A DNA stretch of 64,000 nt from Mesorhabditis belari. Its lineage: Eukaryota > Nematoda > Chromadorea > Rhabditida > Rhabditidae. The stretch lies in contig CAUEEP010000737.1 in assembly GCA_958450365.1 (NCBI GenBank), positions 4,174,446 to 4,238,445 on the forward strand. The letters are read 5' to 3'. The first letter of the stretch is position 1. The number at the start of each line of letters is the position of its first letter. The notes below the pieces were generated by a model. It ran no database searches. It was not told the origin of the DNA and saw only the letters and a program-made list of their open reading frames with translations. Both the position numbers and the translations under genes were made by a program. Shown here piece after piece: positions 32,791-43,319 of this stretch.

Positions 32791-32969
32791 AACCCGGAAT
32801 TTCATCGCTTTTTCTTCGATGAGGTACTAATCTATGTTTTCGATAGAATGTGCTTGAGGCATGGTTTAGTAACGTATAAAGTAATTCCACATTCACAATC
32901 AAACTAAATTTAGCAAATAAGTGGAATGCTGTGCTCTGAGGTTCGAATGTTCAATACAAGTTTTATTTC

Positions 32970-33763
32970 GACGCATTCAGAAGAGGTTTACGAGGTTTGT
33001 TTAGATTTTTGGACGAGCGCAGCGAAGTTGGTCTCGCTCTCGAGAAGCTGTAGGAACTTGTAATCTTCAGAAGGGCCCGAACGACGATTAAATGAGGGGT
33101 CATCTTAAAAAAAAAGCTATAGAGATGTTTACTTGAAAATAAATGAAAAACGTACGCTTTATTTCGATGTGCATAACCTTAGGTCCCATCTTCTTTTTTC
33201 CCTTTCCTTTTTTCTGCGAGGCACGTGAATTCTCCTTTTGCTGGTCGCGGTTCTTCCTCCAGGCCGTTCGAGCAAGCTCATCAGCCTTAAATTAACCAAA
33301 TCAGTTAAATTAAATAGAGATTTCGCCGTAAAACTATTTTCTAAATAACAGTTGCAAAAGCAGGATAAAAGTGGCTCTTCCTAAGTACCGAAAGATCTAA
33401 TAAAGTTAATCAACAGACAAAAAACCCCCGCGCATATGTGAAGTGCCAAGAGAGAACTTTAACCAAAAAACAAACAACAAAAGAAAGACAAATGAAACTC
33501 ACGTTTTGTAGGCATCCGAGAGAAGTCGATTGAATAGACGACGAATGATAATTTTTGGTGAAAACGTTTTCCTTTTATTTGAACCGTTAAATGCAAATTT
33601 CGCATTTTCAGACGTTTTTCCGTCAAATATGCAAATTTCAATCATTGGATAAAAGATTTTGAATTTTGCGTTTTTTTATTTACAGCTTCTCGAGAACAAA
33701 GGCAATTTCGCTGCGCTCGTCCAAAAATCTAAACAAACCTCGTAAACCTCTTCTGAATGCGTC
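32970..33763. repeat. Inverted duplication of a terminal exon (83-bp arms)
   Basis: Arms 32970-33052 and 33681-33763 are near-identical reverse complements (GAAGAGGTTTACGAGGTTTG ... CGAGAAGCTGTA). They span the end of the basic-protein gene, including its stop and 3' UTR. The second copy sits on the plus strand behind a TTTACAG acceptor. Confidence 0.85.
32988..33285 (-). CDS. Last two exons of an unknown basic protein
   Basis: Exon 33285-33156 encodes ADELARTAWRKNRDQQKENS followed by a Lys/Gly-rich run (QKKGKGKKKMGPK). The final exon 33103-32988 encodes DPSFNRRSGPSEDYKFLQLL ... FAALVQKSKQTS and a TAA stop at 32988. The phase matches (1). AATAAA follows within 30 bases. The composition suggests a nucleolar or RNA-associated protein, but the family is not recognised. 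An upstream exon may lie at about 33503-33580 (KIIIRRLFNRLLSDAYK), but its phase does not fit. The final exon is duplicated in inverted orientation at 33681-33763. Confidence 0.5.
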
Positions 33764-34335
33764 TTTCTGGCTCCACCTTGAAGAAGAAGAGCGCCGATAA
33801 GATCGATCGCAAGATGAACAGGAAGAAGCGGGCAAAGTCTTCAAACTTCAAGAAGAAGTTCATCATGTTCCTACAAATGCTTGCTTGTTTCTGTCAATGG
33901 AGAAACACTAGAGGTTTGTTCCCTTTTCATTTTCGTTCTTACGAGTGAAGTTTTATACATTCTTTATTTTTTTAGCTAACACGTCGAGTCGCGAGGCGGA
34001 CGATCTTATGGAAAAAGAACATTTTACAACTCGAATTGGTCAAAACCTGGATCGCAAAGGCAACCGCCCCAAGCTCCCCAAAAAGCCGAGGTGATTTTTT
34101 ATTTAATAGCTAAATTTATAAGATGCTATAATATCACGTGCTTGTAGGAGCAAAAGTTTTTGGGTTTCATGCAGGATTTAAAATATATGAAATCAAAAAC
34201 ATTTAAGTTTCCAATTTTGAAAAGTTTTGAAATCGGGTAAACATATAAAATATGATAACTAAATCTTTGCATTCAAAACTTTATTTTATTACGTTCTCTG
34301 AATCTTTGATTTTGTTTTTTTAACTTACTATTCAG

Positions 34336-34909
34336 CCAACGGTCGAAGTCTTTACGGACGCGAGTTGTGAGAACGACTCCTTGAAACAAGACCAAGGAAC
34401 CGGACTTGGGGTATTCGTTGAGAAAATGCCCGATGATTTTCCACTCAAACTGTAAGTCTGTTTTGTTATAACATCTTAACTGTCAGCTTCTATGCTTTTT
34501 CACGCGGTAATTATAGTAGAGAACTTTACAACCGGAAATATTGGTTTGGATTTTTCCTGACTTGACAAAACTTTACAATAAATTTTTTTCAAATTTAGGT
34601 CTGTCAACATCTCAGAATGGTATAAGCAAGGGGACAACAATGTTGCAGAAACATATGCGGCCATCGTTGCGCTCAAGTATTTGTTCAACACAGGTCACGG
34701 GTAAACATTATTTATTCGTAGAATAATAAGCCTCGTCAATTTTGTGTCTAAAGATGTATTGATTACTCAGGGATAAAAAGATCGATGTGAAGACCGATTC
34801 TGGCAGTCTGATAGTCGGTTTGGGAAAGGAGAACAAAGACGAAAGGTTTGTTTTGGCATTTGTCTTCTTCAATATTTTACATTTAGCTACGAGTATCAAA
34901 GATTCGTTC
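34336..34909 (+). CDS. RNase H-fold protein, cut off by Bel/Pao element 2
   Basis: Exons 34336-34452, 34599-34699 and 34771-34844, then a start at about 34888, join in phase. Motifs are EVFTDASCEND (first catalytic Asp), VAETYAAIVALKYL (catalytic Glu) and VKTDSGSLIVGLG (second catalytic Asp), which match type 1 RNase H; this enzyme degrades RNA in RNA-DNA hybrids. The next exon begins SYEYQRF and then runs straight into Bel/Pao sequence at about 34901, so the last catalytic Asp and the C-terminus are lost. An upstream basic exon at 33976-34090 could be its linker (QRQPPQAPQKAE), with an unclear acceptor. Confidence 0.55.
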
Positions 34910-34925
34910 GGTCCACTGCATGCTG

Positions 34926-36356
34926 TCAGGATGCTCGGAGAGACAATTGCGTATTTCCTTGAAGTGGCTGGCTATCCTGCAGTTCTTCGGTTGGCAGGCG
35001 AATTGTTGCATTGGGTATTGTGAGATCGATTGGGCGAGGGACTTTCCCATTTCCAAGGTTTGTCAGTGGTCGTGAGTTCACAATGGCCTCGGCTTTCGCG
35101 GTGAAAGTGATGAACTCTTCGATGTCGAGGAGACGGTTTCGGATGGTTCTTCGGAGGCTTTCTTTGATGATTCGGATCATTCGTTCATAAAGTCCTCCAG
35201 ACCATGGTGACAAGACTGGGATGTGCTTCCACGTGATTCGGTCCTTCAGAGCCGATTTTTCGAACAATTCTTGATCTGCATTGCTCCAGGATTCGATGAG
35301 CGGTGAAGTGGCTCTGAAGTTAGTTCCGTTGTCGGAGATGAAGAATTTCGGGAGTCCTCGACGGGCGACAAATCTTCTCAAGGCTTGGAGAAAATCGATG
35401 GCGGAAACAGATCGAGTTGTTTCGATGTGTATTGCTCTTGATGCCATACAAACAAAGACGCATATCCACACTTTTGTCGTTTCACCGTTGTCGTTCACGA
35501 GAAATGGTCCAGCAAGATCGACACCGGCATTTTCGAAGGGTAGTGATGCTTTTATCCTTGAGGTTGGTAGTTGTGGAAGCTCAGGCAGTTTGAAAGGTAC
35601 TGCACGTTCCGGCTTGCATGCTAGGCATCTTTTTACGACTTTGTTGACCAGAACTCTTCCGTGTGTAATCCAAACACTGTTTCGAAGAGTGGTCAATGTG
35701 ATTGAGGTGCTGGCATGTTGCATCCTTTCGTGTACATCGGCGGCGAGTAGTGCTGTAGCTGGGTCTTTGTGGGAGAGGAAGAACGGTTTCTTCGCCTCTT
35801 CTCCGGCATTACTATTGTCGATACGTCCTTGGGATCTCCAACAACAGTTATTCTCGTCGCGAAACAAGCGAAGTGACTTTGTGTCCGTTGGAGATGGTGG
35901 ATGTCTTTGTTGACTTTCTTTGATGAGCTGGATCTCGGCGAGTTGTCCAATTTCATGCCGGTGGGTAAAGTTCTTCAAGATCGATCTGATTCCTGATTCC
36001 GCACGAGTTGATGTGATTTTGATGAACCACAAAACGAATGTCATTGTGCAGATCATCTTGTTCCATGAAGAGAATCTCCTAGGGTTCAACAGTGAGCCGT
36101 CTTCCTTTTCTTGTGTTTGGATGATGCTTGTTGCTGTTGTCCCTTTTGTCGGAGTGATTTCAATAGGCTCCAGCTCGGGTCTGGGCCATTGGTCCTCTGG
36201 TTGTTGTAGGAAGCTGGGTCCATTCCACCATAGTTCATTTTTCTCGATTTTCGAAATCTCCATCCCTCTCGAAGCAATGTCGGCTGGGTTTTCGTGGGTT
36301 CGCACATAACGGAAAGTTGCTTCGATGCTTGTGATTTCGGCGAGACGATTCTTCAC
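34926..36356 (-). CDS. Bel/Pao integrase-containing pol fragment, open for 476 codons
   Basis: From the N-terminus: end of the RNase H region (FRYVRTHENPADIASRG), H2C2-type zinc domain (DVHERMQHAS ... RCLACKPE), integrase core with Asp in NAGVDLAGPF, Asp in FISDNGTNF and Glu in GGLYERMIRIIKESL, then the start of the DUF5641 region before truncation. All three DDE residues are present and there is no stop, which is unusual for a fragment in this window. The N-terminal RNase H, the RT and the upstream parts are missing because the strand switches at 36393. Confidence 0.8.
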   Translation of the reverse strand: MKNRLAEITSIEATFRYVRTHENPADIASRGMEISKIEKNELWWNGPSFLQQPEDQWPRPELEPIEITPTKGTTATSIIQTQEKEDGSLLNPRRFSSWNKMICTMTFVLWFIKITSTRAESGIRSILKNFTHRHEIGQLAEIQLIKESQQRHPPSPTDTKSLRLFRDENNCCWRSQGRIDNSNAGEEAKKPFFLSHKDPATALLAADVHERMQHASTSITLTTLRNSVWITHGRVLVNKVVKRCLACKPERAVPFKLPELPQLPTSRIKASLPFENAGVDLAGPFLVNDNGETTKVWICVFVCMASRAIHIETTRSVSAIDFLQALRRFVARRGLPKFFISDNGTNFRATSPLIESWSNADQELFEKSALKDRITWKHIPVLSPWSGGLYERMIRIIKESLRRTIRNRLLDIEEFITFTAKAEAIVNSRPLTNLGNGKVPRPIDLTIPNATIRLPTEELQDSQPLQGNTQLSLRAS

Positions 36357-36445
36357 GAAAACGGGTTTGTCGGCCGCATCTCCTCTTATCCAGCTTCAGA
36401 GCCACTTCACCGCTCATCGAATCCTGGAGCAATGCAGATCAAGAA

Positions 36446-38298
36446 TTGTTCGAAAAATCGGCTCTGAAGGACCGAATCACGTGGAAGCACATCCCAGTCT
36501 TGTCACCATGGTCTGGAGGACTTTATGAACGAATGATCCGAATCATCAAAGAAAGCCTCCGAAGAACCATCCGAAACCGTCTCCTCGACATCGAAGAGTT
36601 CATCACTTTCACCGCGAAAGCCGAGGCCGTTGTGAACTCACGACCACTGACAAACCTTGGAAATGGGAAAGTCCCTCGCCCAATCGATCTCACAATACCC
36701 AATGCAACAATTGCCAACTGCCAACCGAAGAACTGCAGGATAGCCAGCCACTTCAAGGAAATACGCAATTGTCTCTCCGAGTATCCTGGCAGCATGCAGT
36801 GGACCGAACGAATCTTTTCTGGGAACTCTTCACGACCGACTACCTACTGGCTTTGCGGGAAAGAGGTTTCCAAGGTCTCAAACAACACCCAAACGCCACA
36901 AAGCGTCGTCCAATTCTTGACGAAATCGTCATTGTCTACGAGCCGAATGTCGCCAAAGGTAAATGGAGAACAGGAAAGATCACCAGACTGGTCGAGAGCA
37001 ATGACGGACATGTACGATCGGCTGAAGTTCAGATGTCAAATGGTCGCTCAACTATTCTTTCTATCGCTACCCTGTACCCATTGGAGATCTTGCCGGAAGA
37101 AAATGAGAACACGACGGCAAACGAGAAGCCAGAAAGTGAGGCCGAAAAACCAACTGAAAACAAAGATGTATCAAAAGGATCCCAAAGCAAAAACGGCAGT
37201 GCTCAAAAGATTGTCGAAAGCTCAAGATCAAGATACGAATTTCGGCCACGGAAAGCAATCACCTACACTACTGTGATTCTCGTTCTACAACTGATGAGCG
37301 GAGTCGCAGCGAGCGCCTGCTCAGGTATCGTGAGGTACCAAGAATACTGCACACGATTTGGGTTGGCAATCCACGAGAATAAGGGGAGGGCTTGCGCCAA
37401 GCCGGTCTCCTGCGGAATTGACCAGCACATCCGACGGCACACGGACCCAAGCTACCTCACCTCGCCTTGCACCACCCCTTGCCGATGCCCAAATTGGGCC
37501 GACGATTGTTCTCGGCTGATCAAGCACCCATCAACCCAATATCTACCCGAGCACGGAGAAAGAATTGCAAAAATGGCTCCCAACTTGTGTCGGGTCAAAA
37601 GCCAACAATGCCCAATCCAACAAACACGAAGTATTCATGGGGTGATGCTGTACAACGGAGCCATGGCATGGGTCAACGAATTGAACATCATCAGGAAGCA
37701 GATAACGGAACCAATCTGCATCGGTGAAGGTGACGTCGACGGAACCTCAACCTTCTGCGAACAATTCAAATGCACCAGGGGAGGACCGCGATTTTGTCTC
37801 TTCCCGAGACATGAACTCGCTCTCCTTCAGACTCCCAATGGAGCTGTACCCATCAAGGCTTGGGCCACCAGCAACAAACTGGTCTATGTTCAAGAAGAGA
37901 AAAACGACACGGCAGAAAAATGCCGAAGGCTATCTTTCAATTGCACAAATAGCGGCCTCGTCATCGATATCAATCCGGAATGCAACGACCTTGCTGAAAT
38001 ATGCGTGAACACGGGATCCAATCGACAATGTACCCATCTCGACCCTTCACAAATTTCACAAGGACCCACCGAATTCTGCACGCCCCTTAAATATCGAATC
38101 ACCAACCACACTTTTGAGATCACGGCCTGGAAAAATGGAAATCTACGAGAAAAACGACTACTCCAATGCCCTCCTCTCAACATATGCGACGTCTCGAACT
38201 GCATCATCTGTTGGTCGATCTATTTCACACCACAATGCACGGTGTCCAGGGTGGGAGGCGCTCTACTCCGAGTTCTCATCGGCATCACATGGTTCTAG
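36446..38298 (+). CDS. Bel/Pao integrase end, DUF5641 region and env N-terminal half
   Basis: The integrase end is read in the frame of 36446 to about 36710; a small indel shifts the frame. The second frame (open from 36769) has FWELFTTDYLLALRERG and ILDEIVIVYEPN ... WRTGKITRL (DUF5641 region), an acidic linker, a hydrophobic segment (TYTTVILVLQLMSGVAASAC, probably an internal signal sequence) and a Cys-rich ectodomain. It ends at an in-frame TAG at 38296-38298. The comparable stretch of element 1 has no stop there. Confidence 0.7.
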
Positions 38299-38367
38299 GC
38301 TACAATCGCTATCGTCAAGCGAGCAACCCGCCGAAAACGCCGCCAAAGAACCTACCCCACTCGACTG

Positions 38368-39906
38368 ATGAGACTCGCTCTACTACTTCTTCTCCATTGG
38401 CCATCCCAAGTCTACAGCTGCGGCGAAACAATCACAATTCAAGCAAAAAATCACGAATGCCAAGTTTTCCACAACGGACTGACCTCATGCCGATTTGAAC
38501 AGAAAACAATGTTGACACTTCGGGACCATGAGGAAGCCTGTATCATGCTCAAAGATCACACCGAAAAACCCGCTGGCACCCTGCGAATTCGTGCACAAGG
38601 CAGTTATCGGTGTTCAAGGACAGGAAATCGAGTATTCACTCGACCAGTCGAAATCCATACCGTCTCAACTCGCCGATGCCCTGGAATGGGGTCATGCAGC
38701 TCAAACGCATGTGCAACCACAACACACAACGCAAAGATCGAGGAATTCCGACAAACGAGCCACCTCCCAGGAAACTCCAGATGTCAAGACGGATGCTCCG
38801 GCTTCATCTGTGGCTGCATTTCCTTTGCACCCGCTTGCCTCTTCTCCAGATCCTTCGCTTCACCTATCGACAATACAACCATCGAAATCATCAACTGTGA
38901 ATGGGTCAAATCAGCAATTGTCGAGTGGGACCTGGAAGGGAAAAAAGGGAAGTCAATTTTGGCCCCGGGAGAGACCGATAAAGACAGGACCCTCTCTATC
39001 GGAGTCATCAACATCGATGTCCACAAAGAAATCAGCCAGAAACAGTTTGCCATCATAAACCAGGAAACTGCTACGGCCCTCGACGAAGTCCAAGCAAAAG
39101 CAGCAACACTCTTCCAATGTCCAACACAAACGGACGCGATGCGGATGACAAGTCAATGCAAAATTGATGAACAACAACTTGCTTGCCGAATGGTGGATGA
39201 AAGAATCGTTGGTGGACGATTGACCGAACCGGATTGGACATCACATCGACTACCGATCTCAATACGAGGAGACCTATTCCGATTCGACGACCGCTCAAAG
39301 ACGGTCACCGGACTCGCCGGAAACACAATAACGACACTGGCCATCAACATCCAAGGAATGTCTACAACCACCAGGGTGGACGTGGCCCGTTGCCAGCTCG
39401 AGGACCTAAGCATCAAGGGATGTTTCTCGTGTGACATCGGGGCCGTACTCGACTACATCTGTACAGCGGAATTCGGCCAGACGTCGGGACACCTTCTATG
39501 CGGAAACTCAACAACAACACTCATCTGTGACGGTTCTCACTCGAAAAGACAGACGACGATCAACTTCGAAGAATCGAACATCGACATGGATTGCCAACTA
39601 TCCTGCCCAGGAGGAAAAACCAACACTCAACTACGGGGACGACTCTTCTACATCGAGCAAACCCGTAGCGAATGGACGGTGATGAAGCCGGAAGTGGCGG
39701 ATGCCTCAGTGGGCAGCGCGTCATGGCTTCAACAACTACTCTACGAATTCATCCTCAAGGACATCTCCATGATCGTCACAATAATCGCATTGCTCTTCAT
39801 CGTTCCATATGTGATTACCTTATTTTGTAAATTGTTCAGAACCTTACTTCGTTGTTGCCATCTTCCTTTCCTTTTGGCCGGGAATGTTCGGAAATTCTTC
39901 CGATAA
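38368..39906 (+). CDS. Env-like phlebovirus-type glycoprotein, C-terminal half
   Basis: This is the same frame as the preceding ORF, separated only by the TAG at 38296. It starts with a signal-like MRLALLLLLHWPSQVYS, has Cys-rich regions with CSGFICGCISFAPACLF (the position of the phlebovirus-type fusion region), and a C-terminal membrane segment (ISMIVTIIALLFIVPYVITLF) with a short basic tail ending at 39906. In the family this protein is the putative envelope of Bel-type endogenous retroviruses. The stop splits it into a precursor-like N-terminal part and this part, so it is probably a relic. Confidence 0.7.
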   Translation: MRLALLLLLHWPSQVYSCGETITIQAKNHECQVFHNGLTSCRFEQKTMLTLRDHEEACIMLKDHTEKPAGTLRIRAQGSYRCSRTGNRVFTRPVEIHTVSTRRCPGMGSCSSNACATTTHNAKIEEFRQTSHLPGNSRCQDGCSGFICGCISFAPACLFSRSFASPIDNTTIEIINCEWVKSAIVEWDLEGKKGKSILAPGETDKDRTLSIGVINIDVHKEISQKQFAIINQETATALDEVQAKAATLFQCPTQTDAMRMTSQCKIDEQQLACRMVDERIVGGRLTEPDWTSHRLPISIRGDLFRFDDRSKTVTGLAGNTITTLAINIQGMSTTTRVDVARCQLEDLSIKGCFSCDIGAVLDYICTAEFGQTSGHLLCGNSTTTLICDGSHSKRQTTINFEESNIDMDCQLSCPGGKTNTQLRGRLFYIEQTRSEWTVMKPEVADASVGSASWLQQLLYEFILKDISMIVTIIALLFIVPYVITLFCKLFRTLLRCCHLPFLLAGNVRKFFR

Positions 39907-40270
39907 AAATCTATTTCTCTCGTAATCCTCCTATTTTGTCTTTGAAATCTTCCCACGATTTCCCTAGCCAAAACATAGACATTTCTAAAACATTTCCCCC
40001 TCAACTTTTCGATATATACACCCTCCGGTGCTTTAATAAATAATTTTCTACCTTGAACCAAGGGATTTGGATACAGCCTATACCCAACAGGATCGATAAA
40101 GGTTTGATAATCGAGTGGGAATTTAATGCTAAAGAATTTCTGGCTTTAGCTTTGGTATCGGTACAGTAAGCCAAGTCTCAGCTAGGCTTGCATGCATCAG
40201 AATACGTTTATCATTCATCTTAACGCTGCTTTCATATTCAGTTACTTTAAGTCACAATCAGATCCATCTA
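39907..40270. other. 3' flank of Bel/Pao element 2
   Basis: Contains an AATAAA at 40025-40035 that could end the element's transcript. No second copy exists in the window, so an LTR cannot be delimited. Confidence 0.4.
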
Positions 40271-40276
40271 CAAGAG

Positions 40277-40376
40277 GTTACGGTTAGACTACGATAGGAT
40301 ACGGTTAGACTACGATAGGATCGGTTAGACTACGATAGGTTACGGTTGGATTACGATAGGATACGGTTAGACTAAG
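40277..40376 (+). repeat. Tandem repeat (GGTTACGGTTAGACTACGATA units)
   Basis: About five imperfect units of roughly 21 bases. Confidence 0.85.
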
Positions 40377-40541
40377 CTCTAGTCAGTTTGCGGCTGGCTA
40401 CTGTAGCCTAGAGCCCGACCAGTTATTACTAGGTCAAGCTGGGGCAAGCCTTTTGACTGTCAGACTACGACAGGTGACATTTTTGCGGCTCAATCTTTAA
40501 ACTTTCTGTTTTTGAACAACATCTCAAAACTTGAACTCACC

Positions 40542-40604
40542 GTTTCATGCAAAAAGCTCCTTGCAGTAACCAAGCCAATAGCAAACCAGCTCCAAAGTAA
40601 CATT
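40542..40604 (-). CDS. Possible first exon with a signal peptide
   Basis: Minus-strand ATG 40604 opens MLLWSWFAIGLVTARSFLHE and ends at a GTGAGT donor (40541). It looks like a secretory signal peptide. Downstream exons were not found before the repeats and Bel element to the left, so the gene may be truncated. Confidence 0.35.
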
Positions 40605-40972
40605 TTGTAAAGAGTCATTTCTTTTGCGAATATCGATCACTTTAAATATTCATGACAATCGCTTTTTCATCGATGTGGTAGCTATGTTAATTGAATGAAT
40701 TTATAGAATAAAGTAGGGGAATTGGCTACGGTAGGGTTTTCCGTGTTTTAAGCAATAAAGGCTTTCAAATGGGAGCTTTCTAAAATTACCGTAATGAAAG
40801 TGTCTGTATAAAATTTGTAACTTTGTCAAATCATGAACTTTTCTGCATTCAATTGAGCTTTGTTTTGAGTACTTTTGGATTTAAAATGTAAATCGTGTGT
40901 TTATCTGTACGTGTTTATGTTCAGACACGAATTAAATGCAAATGTGGCCACTAATCACTTTATTACACATCA

Positions 40973-41081
40973 GTGGTGGGAATTCTCGTACTCGTTGCAC
41001 ACACGAATCGAGGCATGACGACCGGCGAGGTTGTTGTCGAAAAGGTTCTCCGTTTTGCGCTCTTTTACCTTACGGTAGTTG
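40973..41081 (-). CDS. Terminal exon of an unknown protein
   Basis: A TTTTAG acceptor is followed by VNYRKVKERKTENLFDNNLA ... CNEYENSHH and a TGA stop at about 40978, with AATAAA within 10 bases. The exon is clean. The upstream exons should lie to the right but were not recognised. Family unknown. Confidence 0.4.
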
Positions 41082-41166
41082 ACCTAAAACCATTTCTTAA
41101 TCACCAAAATATCATGCAGAATTTTCAAGAAAAAAGGGGAAACTGGTAAGTGTTTTGTTTCTAATA

Positions 41167-41604
41167 CAGTCGACTCTCGATTTAACGATAACCTTGTCCC
41201 GTCCCGGCCATCGTTAATGCATTTTGTTAAGAAACAACATTCGATTTAACGATTTATAAAGCAAACGTAAAAATATTCAACCAAAAGACCGAATATCTTA
41301 AATTTTCCTGCATTTCCATTGGGGTTTTTATTTATTTTCAACCAGAGAAAGGCGATTAGAAGAAATAGAAATTTCGAAGCGAAAATTGATGTGTCGACAG
41401 CAATATTCCACGCCAAAAGGGGCAAGAATTTGCTTTTGCTTCTTCTATTGTTATCTTTTACTGTTATTGTTAATATTCTAATTAATAATTTCATTGATAA
41501 GCTCGATTTAACGATAGCGTTTGCAAAACATTGAAAATATCTAATTCGATTTAACGATAGATTTACCCCGATCCCTTGACTATCGTTAAATCGAGAGTCG
41601 ACTG
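41167..41604. mobile_element. Pogo/Tigger-like MITE
   Basis: The 438-bp element has terminal inverted repeats CAGTCGACTCTCGATTTAACGATA ... ending CGAGAGTCGACTG, with TA on each side. CAGT-type ends and a TA target are typical of pogo/Tigger elements. Extra CGATTTAACGAT copies lie inside near each end. No transposase is inside. Confidence 0.85.
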
Positions 41605-41707
41605 TATCTCTATAACTTTTTAAATGACTATAAACTTTAAAGTCATTTTGGCAAGTTTAGAAATTGATAATAAAGAAAGGAAAGAATGTCAAAGAAATTG
41701 GAACCAA

Positions 41708-41776
41708 GAGGAGAATTGAATCCTCGACCTTCCGCTAGAGATCCGCTGACAGATGCTCTATCACTAACGAGGGAGT
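41708..41776 (-). other. tRNA-like sequence
   Basis: The minus strand reads AGTGATAGAGCATCTGTCAG (A-box-like) and GGTCGAGGATTCAATTCTCC (B-box-like). The cloverleaf is imperfect, so it is probably a pseudogene. Confidence 0.4.
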
Positions 41777-41819
41777 GGTACTAGATCACCTATCCAAATA
41801 GCCTATTCGATACAGTTTT

Positions 41820-42021
41820 TTACGCTGGTTTTGAATCCGGTTTTGGTTTTTGCAAAGCGTATCGGGAACGCAAGTTATTTGGCAAACAAGTTTTAGCTAT
41901 ATCCATTTAAGGAATTTAAGGCATTTATGGTAGTCTTTCAACAGTGGTCGTGGTAAAATGGACAGTACTGTCTGCGAAACATTAGCGAAACACAAATCTT
42001 TTAGCGTGAGTTCGATTCCTT
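41820..42021 (+). mobile_element. Divergent composite body plus tRNA-like repeat (copy E)
   Basis: The body is a weaker match (ACGCTGGTTTTGAATCCGG, GGTTTTTGCAAAGCG). A tRNA-like module follows about 80 bases later: GGTCGTGGTAAAATGGACAG with B box GAGTTCGATTCC. Confidence 0.35.
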
Positions 42022-42459
42022 TAGCTGACAAAGCTTCTTTTTTTTTAAAAACAATTTTTGATTTTGGAAAATGTGAAAAAATGTGAGAAAAAGCTTTGTC
42101 AGGGAGACGAAATAGCGACGCAAATTAAATGCAAATAGGAACGTAACGGACGTATCATTTGATAAAGAAATCACAAGGCCTCAAGTGAATGATATCAAAA
42201 TTGGGCTGATCGACTGAAAAACAGACGATGGGTTTACGATAGTTTTGTCTAAAATAAGGGCCTTTTAGAAAGCGTATTAGTTGAAAGAAGGAGTGCAGTG
42301 TACTCTTGGCTTTTCACCCCCCCCCCCTCCACCTTGAACTCCATGCCGTCACAATTCTCCGAGGTGAACAACATGTAACAAGCTTTCTCATTGCCCACCT
42401 AAACCGATTCCACCATTCGTGACCAGCCCTAAAACAAATGAAATGAACTGAAATTAACA

Positions 42460-43319
42460 CGTTCATGACAAAATTTATACTCGGAACTATTCTAGCGTAG
42501 GAAGTTTGGATCTAGAATCAGAAAAAAACTCGTTTTCTATCCTCTACAAGCTATGACTTCTTTTTAAGAGTAATTTTTATCACTGGCCTCACAATGAGTC
42601 CCAAGGTGAGCTCCCAATGCTACGAATTTTCTGCTTTATCTTGCTCTTGTTTTCGAAAACCTTCGAAATAAGGCAATCTTTTCTCTTCTTCAACCCGACT
42701 TTAGCCAAAGAGAAATACACCGCGTCACGTTGTGTAAAGACGGAGCGTTGCGTTGTGGTTGAGTGAATTGGAGATGAGCCATTTCCTAGGTTATACGGCT
42801 GAAGAAATTCATTTTAGTGATGAAATTTGCACTTTTGAAATAGTTTTTTGTGATGAAATTTTCGTGATAAAGCATTTTTTGCAACAAATTTTGAGAGAAA
42901 CAAGGGAAAGAGTTTTCACGACTCAAAAATGGTTTTGTATTCCTTAACACCCTCGTGACAGTGTCATTTTTTTGTGATTTGACCACTAGGACCGACTGTT
43001 TTCGATTCAGATCGAGCTAAACATTTGTAGGGTTTTCGAGGCTGAGGAATCCGAATCCAGTATTGGTTTTCGTCAAATTTCGTACAGTTGTAAATAGTTG
43101 TAAAGAGTACAAAAATGTACTCATAATCAAAAAGAACAAGATAAAGCAGAAAATTCGTAGCATTGGGAGCTCACCTTGGGACTCATTGTGAGGCCAGTGA
43201 TAAAAATTACTCTTAAAAAGAAGTCATAGCTTGTAGAGGATAGAAAACGAGTTTTTTCTGATTCTAGATCCAAACTTCCTACGTTAGAATAGTTCCGAGT
43301 ATAAATTTTGTCATGAACG
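42460..43319. repeat. Foldback of an RdRP-gene fragment (188-bp arms)
   Basis: Arms 42460-42647 and 43132-43319 are reverse complements that differ at only a few bases. The spacer is about 484 bases. The right arm, read on the minus strand, continues directly from the RdRP-like pseudogene (ECFTQSRVHDKIYT), so the left arm is an inverted duplicate of that gene segment. Confidence 0.9.

Larger units (their letters stand above)
34901..39906. mobile_element. Bel/Pao element 2, rearranged into an inverted structure
   Basis: 34901-36393 is Bel/Pao pol in minus orientation (end of RNase H, integrase, start of the DUF5641 region). 36394-39906 is plus orientation and begins inside the same integrase sequence, then runs through DUF5641 and env. 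About 420 bases (34901-35319 and 36394-36817) are therefore present in both orientations. Gag, protease, RT and both LTRs were not found. It is a related but clearly diverged family to element 1. Confidence 0.8.

Noticed and set aside
35281..36309. Plus-strand ORFs opposite the integrase ORF
   Set aside because: They are the reverse of a clear integrase frame with an intact DDE triad.
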